This document shows, in pieces, positions 1 through 5,350 of a stretch of DNA of 10,681 bases (positions within the stretch are counted from its first letter, which is position 1; each line of letters begins with the position of its first letter). Origin of the DNA: Abditibacteriales bacterium (lineage in GTDB: Bacteria > Armatimonadota > Abditibacteriia > Abditibacteriales > JANWYM01); assembly GCA_025055355.1 (NCBI GenBank), contig JANWYM010000101.1, positions 1-10,681 on the forward strand, read 5' to 3'. Both the position numbers and the translations under genes were made by a program. The notes beneath the pieces are model-generated. The model searched no databases. It saw only the letters and a list, made by a program, of their open reading frames with translations, and was not told where the DNA came from.

Positions 1-574
1 CGACCGATTGAATGAGCGTCCCATCGGGCGCGCGCTGCTCGCGTTTGAGCGCGACGAACTTTTCCATATCCACCCAGATCTTGCGCGTGGGCAGGCGTGG
101 GTGGTGAGGGGTGATGGCGATGACGTAAGCCTCGCGTCCGGCGACTTTGTCCGTGCCTGCATATTCAGCGGTGAAGTTCTTCCGCATCCGCTCCACTTGA
201 GGCGCCAGTTTGCGAGGGGTTAAGTTTTCGCCGGGCGCGATGGGCTGCTGCACGACCGTCTTCTCTGGGCGAAGGCGCAAATGCCACTGCATCGCACGGT
301 TGCGCACCAGCGTCTCCCCCTTGCGCGGACCGGGGCTGATCACCTCCACCCGCAGACAATGGGGCGGTTTTTTGCTGATCTGCTGGCGCAGTTCGCGTCC
401 TTTTTTATCCCGCGTGACCTGCACGCCCTCCAGCGGCACGGTCAATTCCGCCCGGAGCATCTGGCGCAGAACCTCTCCCGCCGGCGGCGGCGATTGCGCT
501 TTGACCGCTGAGCAGGTCCCGCCTACCCCTGACAAAACCACCGTCATAAGGTAAAGATACCGTTTGACTTTCAT
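1..574 (-). CDS. MucB/RseB-like secreted regulator (C-terminus cut by window edge)
   Basis: An open frame runs from an ATG at 574-572 to the window edge, 191 complete codons with no stop. Residues 1-26 look like a signal peptide: a basic start (MKVKRYLY), a hydrophobic stretch and a plausible signal peptidase I site after VKA, so export across the membrane is expected. The segment around VAGREAYVIAITPHHP followed by RKIWVDMEKF and LKREQRAPDGTL resembles the LolA/MucB-like fold of RseB, which in known systems senses envelope damage and controls proteolysis of the anti-sigma factor. The start codon shares one base with the stop of the anti-sigma gene (TGATG), implying translational coupling in a sigma/anti-sigma/RseB operon. 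What is seen is the leader, the motifs and the coupling; the function is inferred from family and context. A generic outer-membrane lipoprotein-sorting (LolA-like) protein is the main alternative. Confidence 0.75.
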   Translation of the reverse strand, partial: MKVKRYLYLMTVVLSGVGGTCSAVKAQSPPPAGEVLRQMLRAELTVPLEGVQVTRDKKGRELRQQISKKPPHCLRVEVISPGPRKGETLVRNRAMQWHLRLRPEKTVVQQPIAPGENLTPRKLAPQVERMRKNFTAEYAGTDKVAGREAYVIAITPHHPRLPTRKIWVDMEKFVALKREQRAPDGTLIQSV

Positions 575-1053
575 CACTCACTCAACCCGCCAGATAACGC
601 CGTTGCATCCCCGAACGGCTGATGCACAAGGTAGAGCGAATGTCGCTCCGCGCATTGCTCGGCATATTGCTCCGCCGCGACGCGCCCCTGATAGTTTTTT
701 ACACCCGTCCACGACCCAATCAATATCACAACGCCTATCGCTGCCGCTGCCAAGCGACGACACGCCGCTTGTTGCCGTTCCGTCCAACCCCAACGCAGGG
801 CAGTCACCCAACGCTGCCACCCAGTCGGCTTTTCCTGCGGCAGCCGTTCGCGCAGCCGCTGCCAGAAGGCGTCCGACACCTCGGTGGTTCTCATGCTACG
901 CAGGGCCTCCACACCCACTCGCATCGCCCGCAGCATGGCGGCGCACTTGGGGCATTCCCTCAGGTGCGCTTCCACTGCTGCGCGGTCGGTGGGCTGCAGT
1001 TGTCCGTCCAGGTATGCCGATAATCGCCATTCGACGCTCTGACATTTACGCAT
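574..1053 (-). CDS. Membrane-anchored zinc-finger anti-sigma factor
   Basis: This 159-residue protein probably holds the upstream ECF sigma factor inactive at the inner face of the membrane. Residues 4-37 form a ZAS/zf-HC2 anti-sigma domain: Cys4, then His30-x3-Cys34-x2-Cys37 (HLRECPKC), the usual zinc-coordinating pattern. A single hydrophobic span at about residues 101-117 (LAAAAIGVVILIGSWTG) predicts an N-in/C-out topology with a short outer tail ending HSLYLVHQPFGDATALS. I chose the ATG at 1053 because a GGGGAGGG sequence lies upstream and the start overlaps the sigma stop by 8 nt. An in-frame ATG at 1074 would add seven residues but has no visible ribosome binding site. The stop overlaps the start of the RseB-like gene by one base. 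The order sigma, anti-sigma, RseB-like matches the rpoE-rseA-rseB arrangement. Confidence 0.9.
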   Translation of the reverse strand: MRKCQSVEWRLSAYLDGQLQPTDRAAVEAHLRECPKCAAMLRAMRVGVEALRSMRTTEVSDAFWQRLRERLPQEKPTGWQRWVTALRWGWTERQQAACRRLAAAAIGVVILIGSWTGVKNYQGRVAAEQYAEQCAERHSLYLVHQPFGDATALSGGLSE

Positions 1054-1684
1054 GAGGTTCTGCGCCCTCCCCATACAGGTAAGGTTTCAAATGCTTGGCT
1101 AACTCCGCCCGCGCATTGAACAGACGCGATTTGACCGTTCCGAGCGGGCAGCCCAACACCTGAGCGATTTCCTCATAACTCAGCCCTTGCACATCGTAAA
1201 GCACGATCACCGCACGCAGTTTCTCGGACAGCCGACCCAGCGCGCGACGCACCTGTTGACGGAGTTCCTTACGCTCAAGGTGGCGGTAGGGGTCTGCCTC
1301 TACGTCAGGAACATCGCGCCCTATTTCATCGTCTTCGTCGTCTCTCACGGGTTCGTCCAAAGACATGGTGTCCCATCTCTGCCGCTTCCGCCGCCGCGCG
1401 CGGTCAATGCATAGGTTGGTCGCAATGCGGTAGAGCCAGGTTTGCAGGCTCGCCTCGCCGCGAAACGAGCCGAGCGAGATGAAGGCTTTCACGAAAACGT
1501 CCTGCGTTAAGTCCTCGGCGTCGTCCGCATCGTTGACCATACGCGCGATGTAGTTGTGCACTTTGTTCTTGTAGCGATGGACGACCTCCTCAAACGCGAG
1601 CAAATCATTCGCGCGGCACCGCGCCAGCAGCGCCTGCTCGGCATCGTCCATCACAAGAACTTTCTGGGGAACGGGAGGAATCAT
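1046..1684 (-). CDS. ECF-family RNA polymerase sigma factor (sigma-70 group 4)
   Basis: The protein directs RNA polymerase to a small stress regulon. From the ATG at 1684 it is 212 residues. Region 2 is clear: LLAFEEVVHRYKNKVHNYI, then DDAEDLTQDVFVKAF and LQTWLYRIATNLCIDRARR, covering core binding and -10 recognition. After an acidic linker, region 4 contains LSEKLRAVIVLYDVQGLSY and the helix-turn-helix EEIAQVLGCPLGTVKSRLF. Regions 1 and 3 are absent, as expected for ECF factors. The frame stays open to an ATG at 1750, but that codon lies inside the predicted promoter. The ATG at 1684 has a GAGG Shine-Dalgarno sequence 8 nt upstream and falls about 37 nt after the expected transcript start. 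A later ATG at 1651 is a weaker alternative. It is first gene of the operon with the anti-sigma and RseB-like genes; an RpoE/SigW-like role is inferred. Confidence 0.93.
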   Translation of the reverse strand: MIPPVPQKVLVMDDAEQALLARCRANDLLAFEEVVHRYKNKVHNYIARMVNDADDAEDLTQDVFVKAFISLGSFRGEASLQTWLYRIATNLCIDRARRRKRQRWDTMSLDEPVRDDEDDEIGRDVPDVEADPYRHLERKELRQQVRRALGRLSEKLRAVIVLYDVQGLSYEEIAQVLGCPLGTVKSRLFNARAELAKHLKPYLYGEGAEPHA

Positions 1685-1692
1685 CCACCTTG

Positions 1693-1696
1693 CCTC
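1693..1696 (-). promoter_or_regulatory. Ribosome binding site deciding the sigma-factor start
   Basis: GAGG on the minus strand lies 8 nt before the ATG at 1684. The other in-frame ATG codons (1750, 1720, 1651) lack a comparable sequence at a suitable distance. Confidence 0.55.
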
Positions 1697-1727
1697 AACT
1701 ATATGAGTCCCATGTGTCATCGCTGTC

Positions 1728-1755
1728 TTAGACGCCACCATGCCGCCCAAGTTCA
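1728..1755 (-). promoter_or_regulatory. sigmaE-type ECF promoter, probably autoregulatory
   Basis: On the minus strand TGAACTT (1755-1749) is followed after exactly 15 bp by GTCTAA (1733-1728). The known sigmaE-type consensus is GGAACTT-N15/16-GTCTAA, so all but the first base match. It sits directly upstream of the ECF sigma gene, and transcription would start near 1721. Autoregulation is common for this family; its use here is inferred. Confidence 0.6.
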
Positions 1756-1794
1756 GTGACCTTCATCATTTCAGCACGACTGAGTGTATAAAAA

Positions 1795-1827
1795 CCCCTC
1801 CCCCAACCCCTCCCCCAAGGGGAGGGG
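1795..1827 (+). repeat. Left 33-bp inverted repeat, G-quadruplex-capable on the minus strand
   Basis: This is a C-rich run of four C-tracts followed by AAGGGGAGGGG, and it is the exact reverse complement of 2217-2249. An internal palindrome pairs CCCCTCCCC (1807-1815) with GGGGAGGGG (1819-1827). The minus strand has four G-tracts of four or five G separated by loops of 1, 2 and 1 nt. Confidence 0.85.
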
Positions 1828-1847
1828 AGCAGCGCTTTTGTAACCTC

Positions 1848-2190
1848 CTCCCCAAGGAGCGAGGAACGGCATTCTTGGATGCCACTACCGCAAGGGGAGG
1901 AGAACGGCGTTTGGGGATGCCACCTACCGCAAGGCGAAGGGAACGGCGTCTTGGGATGCCACTACCGCAAGGCGAGGGGAACGGCATTTTGGGATGCCAC
2001 TACCGCAAAGGGAGGAGAGCGGCGTTTGGGGATGCTACTACCGCAGGGGAGGAGAGCGGCGTCCTTGAATGTCACTACCCCAAGGGGAGGAGAGCGGCAT
2101 TTTGGGATGCCGCTACCGCAGGGGAGGAGGGCGGCATTTTAGGATGCCGCTACCGCAGGGGAGGAGGGCGGCGTCTTTGGATGCCACTCC
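1848..2190 (+). repeat. Tandem array of about nine 37-39 bp units, each with a hairpin
   Basis: The motif GGATGCC or a close variant recurs at 1877, 1915, 1954, 1992, 2030, 2067, 2105, 2142 and 2179, giving intervals of 38, 39, 38, 38, 37, 38, 37 and 37 bp. A unit reads roughly GGATGCCACTACCGCAAGG, then GGAGGAGAGCGGCATTTT. The end of one unit pairs with the start of the next (GGCAT with ATGCC, loop of 6 nt), extended to 7-8 bp around 2092-2114 and 2131-2149. Unit lengths are not multiples of three, which argues against coding. Confidence 0.9.
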
Positions 2191-2216
2191 TTTTGGGGGA
2201 GGGGCGCTCTTGGACT

Positions 2217-2249
2217 CCCCTCCCCTTGGGGGAGGGGTTGGGGGAGGGG
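2217..2249 (-). repeat. Right 33-bp inverted repeat, G-quadruplex-capable on the plus strand
   Basis: This is the exact inverted copy of 1795-1827. The plus strand from 2228 to 2249 has four G-tracts (5, 4, 5 and 4 G) with loops A, TT and A, a very strong intramolecular G-quadruplex pattern. An overlapping hairpin (CCCCTCCCC with GGGGAGGGG) competes with it. Confidence 0.85.
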
Positions 2250-2279
2250 TCAAAAGCCGTTTTTATGCACACTCTAACG

Positions 2280-2312
2280 AAAAGGAGCAGCCCCGACTCG
2301 CGGGACTGCCCC
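2280..2312 (-). terminator. Intrinsic terminator of the tRNA-fMet unit
   Basis: On the minus strand GGGGCAGTCCCG (2312-2301) and CGGGGCTGCTCC (2295-2284) form a 12-bp stem with two G-U pairs and a 5-nt loop, followed at once by TTTT (2283-2280). It begins 8 bp beyond the encoded CCA end of the tRNA. Confidence 0.85.
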
Positions 2313-2320
2313 TCTGCGGC

Positions 2321-2397
<77 letters not shown>

Positions 2398-2410
2398 TCA
2401 TCCAGCCATT

Positions 2411-2439
2411 ATTATATTCCCATTGTTTTTTCTTGTCAA
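2411..2439 (-). promoter_or_regulatory. Perfect consensus sigma70-type promoter for tRNA-fMet
   Basis: On the minus strand TTGACA (2439-2434) and TATAAT (2416-2411) are separated by exactly 17 bp within an A/T-rich spacer. The expected start is near 2404, a few bases before the mature 5' end at 2397. All twelve consensus positions match, as suits a gene for an abundant RNA. Confidence 0.92.
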
Positions 2440-2511
2440 GGGAAAACGCAAAAGAGTTTAGCAAGCGTTGCGCAGTTGTCCTCAGACAGGTCGTGGTTGC
2501 CAGCGACTTTC

Positions 2512-2540
2512 TTGACAGTCCCTCCCGGAAGTGGTATGTT
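2512..2540 (+). promoter_or_regulatory. sigma70-type promoter with extended -10 for rpoN copy 1
   Basis: TTGACA (2512-2517) and TATGTT (2535-2540) are separated by 17 bp, with a TGG directly before the -10 that fits the extended TGn form. Transcription would start near 2547, leaving a leader of about 15 nt that holds little besides the ribosome binding site GGAAGGTG (2547-2554) ahead of the ATG at 2562. It diverges from the tRNA promoter. Confidence 0.8.
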
Positions 2541-2561
2541 AATTTCGGAAGGTGACGAGAC

Positions 2562-4010
2562 ATGCGACAAACGCAAAACCTCGCACCTCGCCAGGAGCAA
2601 ACGCTCAGCCCGAAGATGATCGCGTTTTACGCGATGCTGCAAATGCCGTTGACCGACTTGGAGCAGCATATCACGCAGCAGTTGAACGAGAACCCGGCGC
2701 TGGAGCAGGATGCCGAGCGGCAATGCCCCGTGTGCGGGGCGCCGCTAACCGATACAGAATGCGCTTGTGGTTTTCAAGCCTCCCTCGAAGCGGTGCCGGA
2801 GGAGAGCGCGGGAGAGCGTTGGGAGGCGCTGACGGTGGCGCCGTTTTACGCGGAAAGAAGCGGCGCGGACGAGGACACCGACGACCCGTTGGAATGGGTG
2901 GAGGCACCCCTCTCGTTGCAAGAGCATCTGCGCCAGCAGTGGGGACAGATGGCTTCCGGCGAGACGCGCGCGCTGGGCGAGGTGCTGATCGGTTGTATCA
3001 ACGATGAGGGCTACTTCGACGAAGATCTCGTCTCCCTCGCCGAGGGGTTAGGCGTGGAGGTGCATCGTCTCGAGGAGGTCCTCATGCAGGTGCAGCAGTT
3101 GGAGCCGGTGGGCGTGGGGGCGCGGGACGCCCGCGAGTGCGCACTGATTCAACTGCGCTACCTTGCCGAGCAGGGCAGCGGTAATCCGCTGGCGGAGAAA
3201 ATCGTCCGCGACCACTGGGCGGCGTTGGGGCGACATAACTACGAGGACATCGCGCGGCGTTTGCGCAAGTCGGTCAAGGAGGTGCAAGCCGCCGCTGACT
3301 TCATCCGCGAGCGACTGAATCCCCACCCGGGCGGGGCGTCGCTGCGCGCGCATAGTCCCGGGGCGTCCGCGACGATGCCGGGGCGGGTGCGACCCGATGT
3401 CATCATTCACCGCATTGAAGCTCGAGACGGCGTTCGCTATGAGGTCGAAGTCGTCATGTCGCGCGCGGTGGGGCTGCGCGTCAATCAGGTGTGGCAGCAG
3501 CAGTTGCGCGCTATGCGCCTCGCCCCCGACCAACACTCCCAGCACGACCGCGAACTCGTTCAACAGTTGGTCACGCAAGCGCGCGAGTTTCTGGACAACC
3601 TGAACCAGCGGCGGCGTGCCCTCAAGGAAATTATTGAGTGTATTTGCGAGGAGCAGCGCGAGTTTCTGGAGCACGGACGCCTGCACCTCAAACCGCTAAC
3701 GCGCCTGCAAATCGCGCGCAAGTTAGGCTATCATGAATCTACCATCGGTCGCGCCGTCGCGGGCAAATACGCGCGGCTGCCGAATGGGGACCTCTTCCCC
3801 TGTGAGCAGTTCTTCGACGACTCGCTGGCGGTCAAGGAGGTGCTAAAATCCATCATCGCTGAGGAAGACCCCCGCCATCCTTACAGCGATGAGCAGTTGG
3901 TGGAGCAACTCAAGAAAAAAGGCATCGAGATTGCACGTCGCACCGTCAGCAAGTATCGGGAAGTGCTGCGCATCCCTTCGGCAGCCAAGCGGCGGCGATA
4001 TGACCAATGA
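2562..4010 (+). CDS. rpoN: RNA polymerase sigma-54 factor, copy 1, with zinc-ribbon-like insertion
   Basis: The protein (482 residues, usual family size) directs RNA polymerase to -24/-12 promoters, where opening requires an AAA+ activator. Region I is residues 1-48, Gln/Leu-rich and ending in NENPALE. Directly after it, Cys55-x2-Cys58-x8-Cys67-x-Cys69 forms a zinc-ribbon-like knuckle not found in standard sigma-54, followed by an acidic linker (about 80-112). Core-binding region: about 115-250 (LSLQEHLRQQW, LIGCINDEGYF, LEPVGVGARD). DNA-binding part: a helix-turn-helix at about 387-403 (LGYHESTIGRAVAGKYARL) and the RpoN box at 458-467 (ARRTVSKYRE, matching the family ARRTVAKYRE). The ATG at 2562 follows GGAAGGTGA at good spacing. 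It is followed by a kinase and an AAA+ activator on the same strand, a sigma-54 control module. A paralogue lies at 8440-9873. Zinc binding is inferred from cysteine spacing only. Confidence 0.96.
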   Translation: MRQTQNLAPRQEQTLSPKMIAFYAMLQMPLTDLEQHITQQLNENPALEQDAERQCPVCGAPLTDTECACGFQASLEAVPEESAGERWEALTVAPFYAERSGADEDTDDPLEWVEAPLSLQEHLRQQWGQMASGETRALGEVLIGCINDEGYFDEDLVSLAEGLGVEVHRLEEVLMQVQQLEPVGVGARDARECALIQLRYLAEQGSGNPLAEKIVRDHWAALGRHNYEDIARRLRKSVKEVQAAADFIRERLNPHPGGASLRAHSPGASATMPGRVRPDVIIHRIEARDGVRYEVEVVMSRAVGLRVNQVWQQQLRAMRLAPDQHSQHDRELVQQLVTQAREFLDNLNQRRRALKEIIECICEEQREFLEHGRLHLKPLTRLQIARKLGYHESTIGRAVAGKYARLPNGDLFPCEQFFDDSLAVKEVLKSIIAEEDPRHPYSDEQLVEQLKKKGIEIARRTVSKYREVLRIPSAAKRRRYDQ

Positions 4011-4012
4011 CG

Positions 4013-4091
4013 GTATGCGGGTAGGCGGGTCTACATGTTAGCCCGCATGGACTGAGGTCGTTGCCCGAATACCCGCATACGGGAATACCCG
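4013..4091. repeat. Overlapping palindromes after rpoN copy 1
   Basis: ATGCGGG (4015-4021) can pair with CCCGCAT (4042-4048), or the longer GTATGCGGGTA (4013-4023) can pair with TACCCGCATAC (4070-4080). These two folds exclude each other. AATACCCG also recurs directly at 4068 and 4084. No T-tract follows, so it is not a standard intrinsic terminator. The rest of the 191-bp gap up to 4201 has only a weak TAAAAT (4147-4152) with a poor -35, so I cannot name a firm promoter for the kinase gene. Confidence 0.6.
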
Positions 4092-4201
4092 AATAACTTA
4101 CGTGGAGCCTATCCGACAACCGAGTGGCGCCGGCTTCCCGCTTACATAAAATGCCGACAAGATGTGAGCGCTACGCGGTTTTCGGAGAGGCTTCTTAAGC
4201 C

Positions 4202-5338
4202 ATGAGTCATCACCCAGAATTAGCCGTGCTGTCCGCCAAGGGGGCGGGGATGTCCTTCGCCCAGACGGAGGAGTTCCTGCAGGCGGTGCTGGATGGGATC
4301 CAAGACGTTATCAAAATCGTGGATGAGAATTACAACGTCATCTACGCCAACCGCGCCGCGAAGACGGAAACGCGCCGCTACCCGATGGAGTTGGTCGGCG
4401 AGAAGTGTTTTCGGGGGTTCTATCAGCGCGATGAGTCCTGTCCCTTCTGCCAGACTTCCCACACCTTTGAAAAAGGCAAGCCGATGAATGTCTCCTACAC
4501 GCTGCCCCTGCCCAACGGGCAAAAGCGGCACGTCGAACTGTCCACCTTTCCGATTAAGAACAAAGAGGGCAAGGTCGAATACGTCATCGAGATCACCCGC
4601 GACGTGACGCGCCAGAAGACGCTGGAGGAACAGGTGCGCAAGCACGAGCGCCTCGCGGCGATTGGCGAGTTGGCGGCGGGCATGGCGCACGAGATTCGCA
4701 ACCCCCTCAGTTCCATTGTCACCGCCGCCAACCTGTTGAGTGCCGAGGCGGGGATGCCGATTGACGAGGAGCAACTGCTGCTGCTGGAAGTCGTCAAGAA
4801 GGAAGCGCAGCGACTCAATGCCATCCTGACGGATTTCCTCAACTACGCCCGCCCCCGCGAGCCGCAGTTAAGTCCCGTCAACCTGAACGAGGTCGTGAAC
4901 GAAACGTTGGACATGTTGGAGCGCGACCGGGCCACCAACGGCCACGTCACAATTCAGCGTCGTCTGGATGAGACCATCCCGATCGTGGAGGTTGACCCCG
5001 ACCAGATCAAGCAGGTGCTGCTGAATATCGCCATGAACGGGGTCGAAGCCATGCCACAGGGTGGCACGCTCACCGTGGCGACGATGTTCTGCAACGGGCG
5101 GGTGCATGTGCAGGTCGCTGACACGGGAGTGGGCATCCCCGAATCCGAACTGCCGCGCATCTTCCAACCGTTCCACTCCACCAAGAAAAACGGCACCGGT
5201 TTGGGGCTGGCGATCGCTCACCACATTATCAGTGCGCACAAGGGGGAGATTTTGGTGGAGAGTCAAGAAGGTGTGGGGACAAAGATGACCATTCAGTTGC
5301 CGGTCAAGCCCACCAGCCGCCCCAAGCCCACCCCGTAG
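4202..5338 (+). CDS. NtrB-like soluble sensor histidine kinase with Cys-containing PAS domain
   Basis: This 378-residue kinase should autophosphorylate on His163 and pass phosphate to the downstream NtrC-like receiver. A PAS domain spans about 22-137. It contains Cys69-x10-Cys80-x2-Cys83 (EKCF, then ESCPFC), an arrangement that could bind a metal, Fe-S cluster or redox signal. HisKA lies at about 147-217, with the H-box ELAAGMAHEIRNPLSSI. HATPase_c lies at about 265-368: N-box QVLLNIAMNGVEAM, G1 box VADTGVGIP, F-box IFQPFHSTKKNGTG and G2 box GTGLGLAIAHHI. There are no signal peptide or membrane spans, so it is cytosolic. The ATG at 4202 has GGAGAGG about 11 nt upstream. ATG at 4250 (residue 17), after a G-rich run, is an alternative that keeps every domain. 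The stop codon is part of the ribosome binding site of the next gene. The true signal is unknown, so an nitrogen role should not be assumed. Confidence 0.93.
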   Translation: MSHHPELAVLSAKGAGMSFAQTEEFLQAVLDGIQDVIKIVDENYNVIYANRAAKTETRRYPMELVGEKCFRGFYQRDESCPFCQTSHTFEKGKPMNVSYTLPLPNGQKRHVELSTFPIKNKEGKVEYVIEITRDVTRQKTLEEQVRKHERLAAIGELAAGMAHEIRNPLSSIVTAANLLSAEAGMPIDEEQLLLLEVVKKEAQRLNAILTDFLNYARPREPQLSPVNLNEVVNETLDMLERDRATNGHVTIQRRLDETIPIVEVDPDQIKQVLLNIAMNGVEAMPQGGTLTVATMFCNGRVHVQVADTGVGIPESELPRIFQPFHSTKKNGTGLGLAIAHHIISAHKGEILVESQEGVGTKMTIQLPVKPTSRPKPTP

Positions 5339-5341
5339 GAG
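5337..5341 (+). promoter_or_regulatory. Ribosome binding site supporting the GTG start of the activator
   Basis: AGGAG overlaps the kinase stop codon (TAG at 5336-5338) and lies 9 nt before GTG at 5351. The nearby ATG at 5344 is out of frame with the activator, so GTG is the only reasonable start. The overlap suggests translational coupling of kinase and activator. Confidence 0.75.
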
Positions 5342-5350
5342 CGATGCCCC

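Larger units (their letters stand above)
1782..2274. repeat. Composite repeat element with long inverted ends
   Basis: This 493-bp non-coding block lies between the ECF operon promoter and the tRNA terminator. Its ends are inverted copies of one another: GAGTGT near an A-rich step at the left (1782-1794) and the same motifs inverted at the right (2250-2274), followed inward by an exact 33-bp inverted repeat (1795-1827 and 2217-2249). The interior is a tandem array. No transposase is present, so it resembles a non-autonomous (MITE-like) element or a composite of two oppositely oriented copies of a dispersed repeat. A degenerate relative of the ends occurs at 9866-9907. Long open frames cross the block only because the repeat lacks stop codons; their translations are low-complexity, and I do not call a protein here. 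Confidence 0.7.

Noticed and set aside
8..359. Plus-strand frames opposite the RseB-like gene
   Set aside because: They are antisense shadows; the minus-strand frame has a signal peptide, coupled start and family motifs.
1651..1750. Longer ECF sigma starts at 1750 and 1720
   Set aside because: 1750 lies within the predicted -35/-10 promoter and 1720 at the expected transcript start; neither has a ribosome binding site.
4125..4139. Possible -24/-12 sigma-54 promoter before the kinase gene (TGGCGC, then TTCCCGC)
   Set aside because: The -24 GG fits, but the -12 GC is absent at the required spacing (CC is found there, with GC two bases too late).
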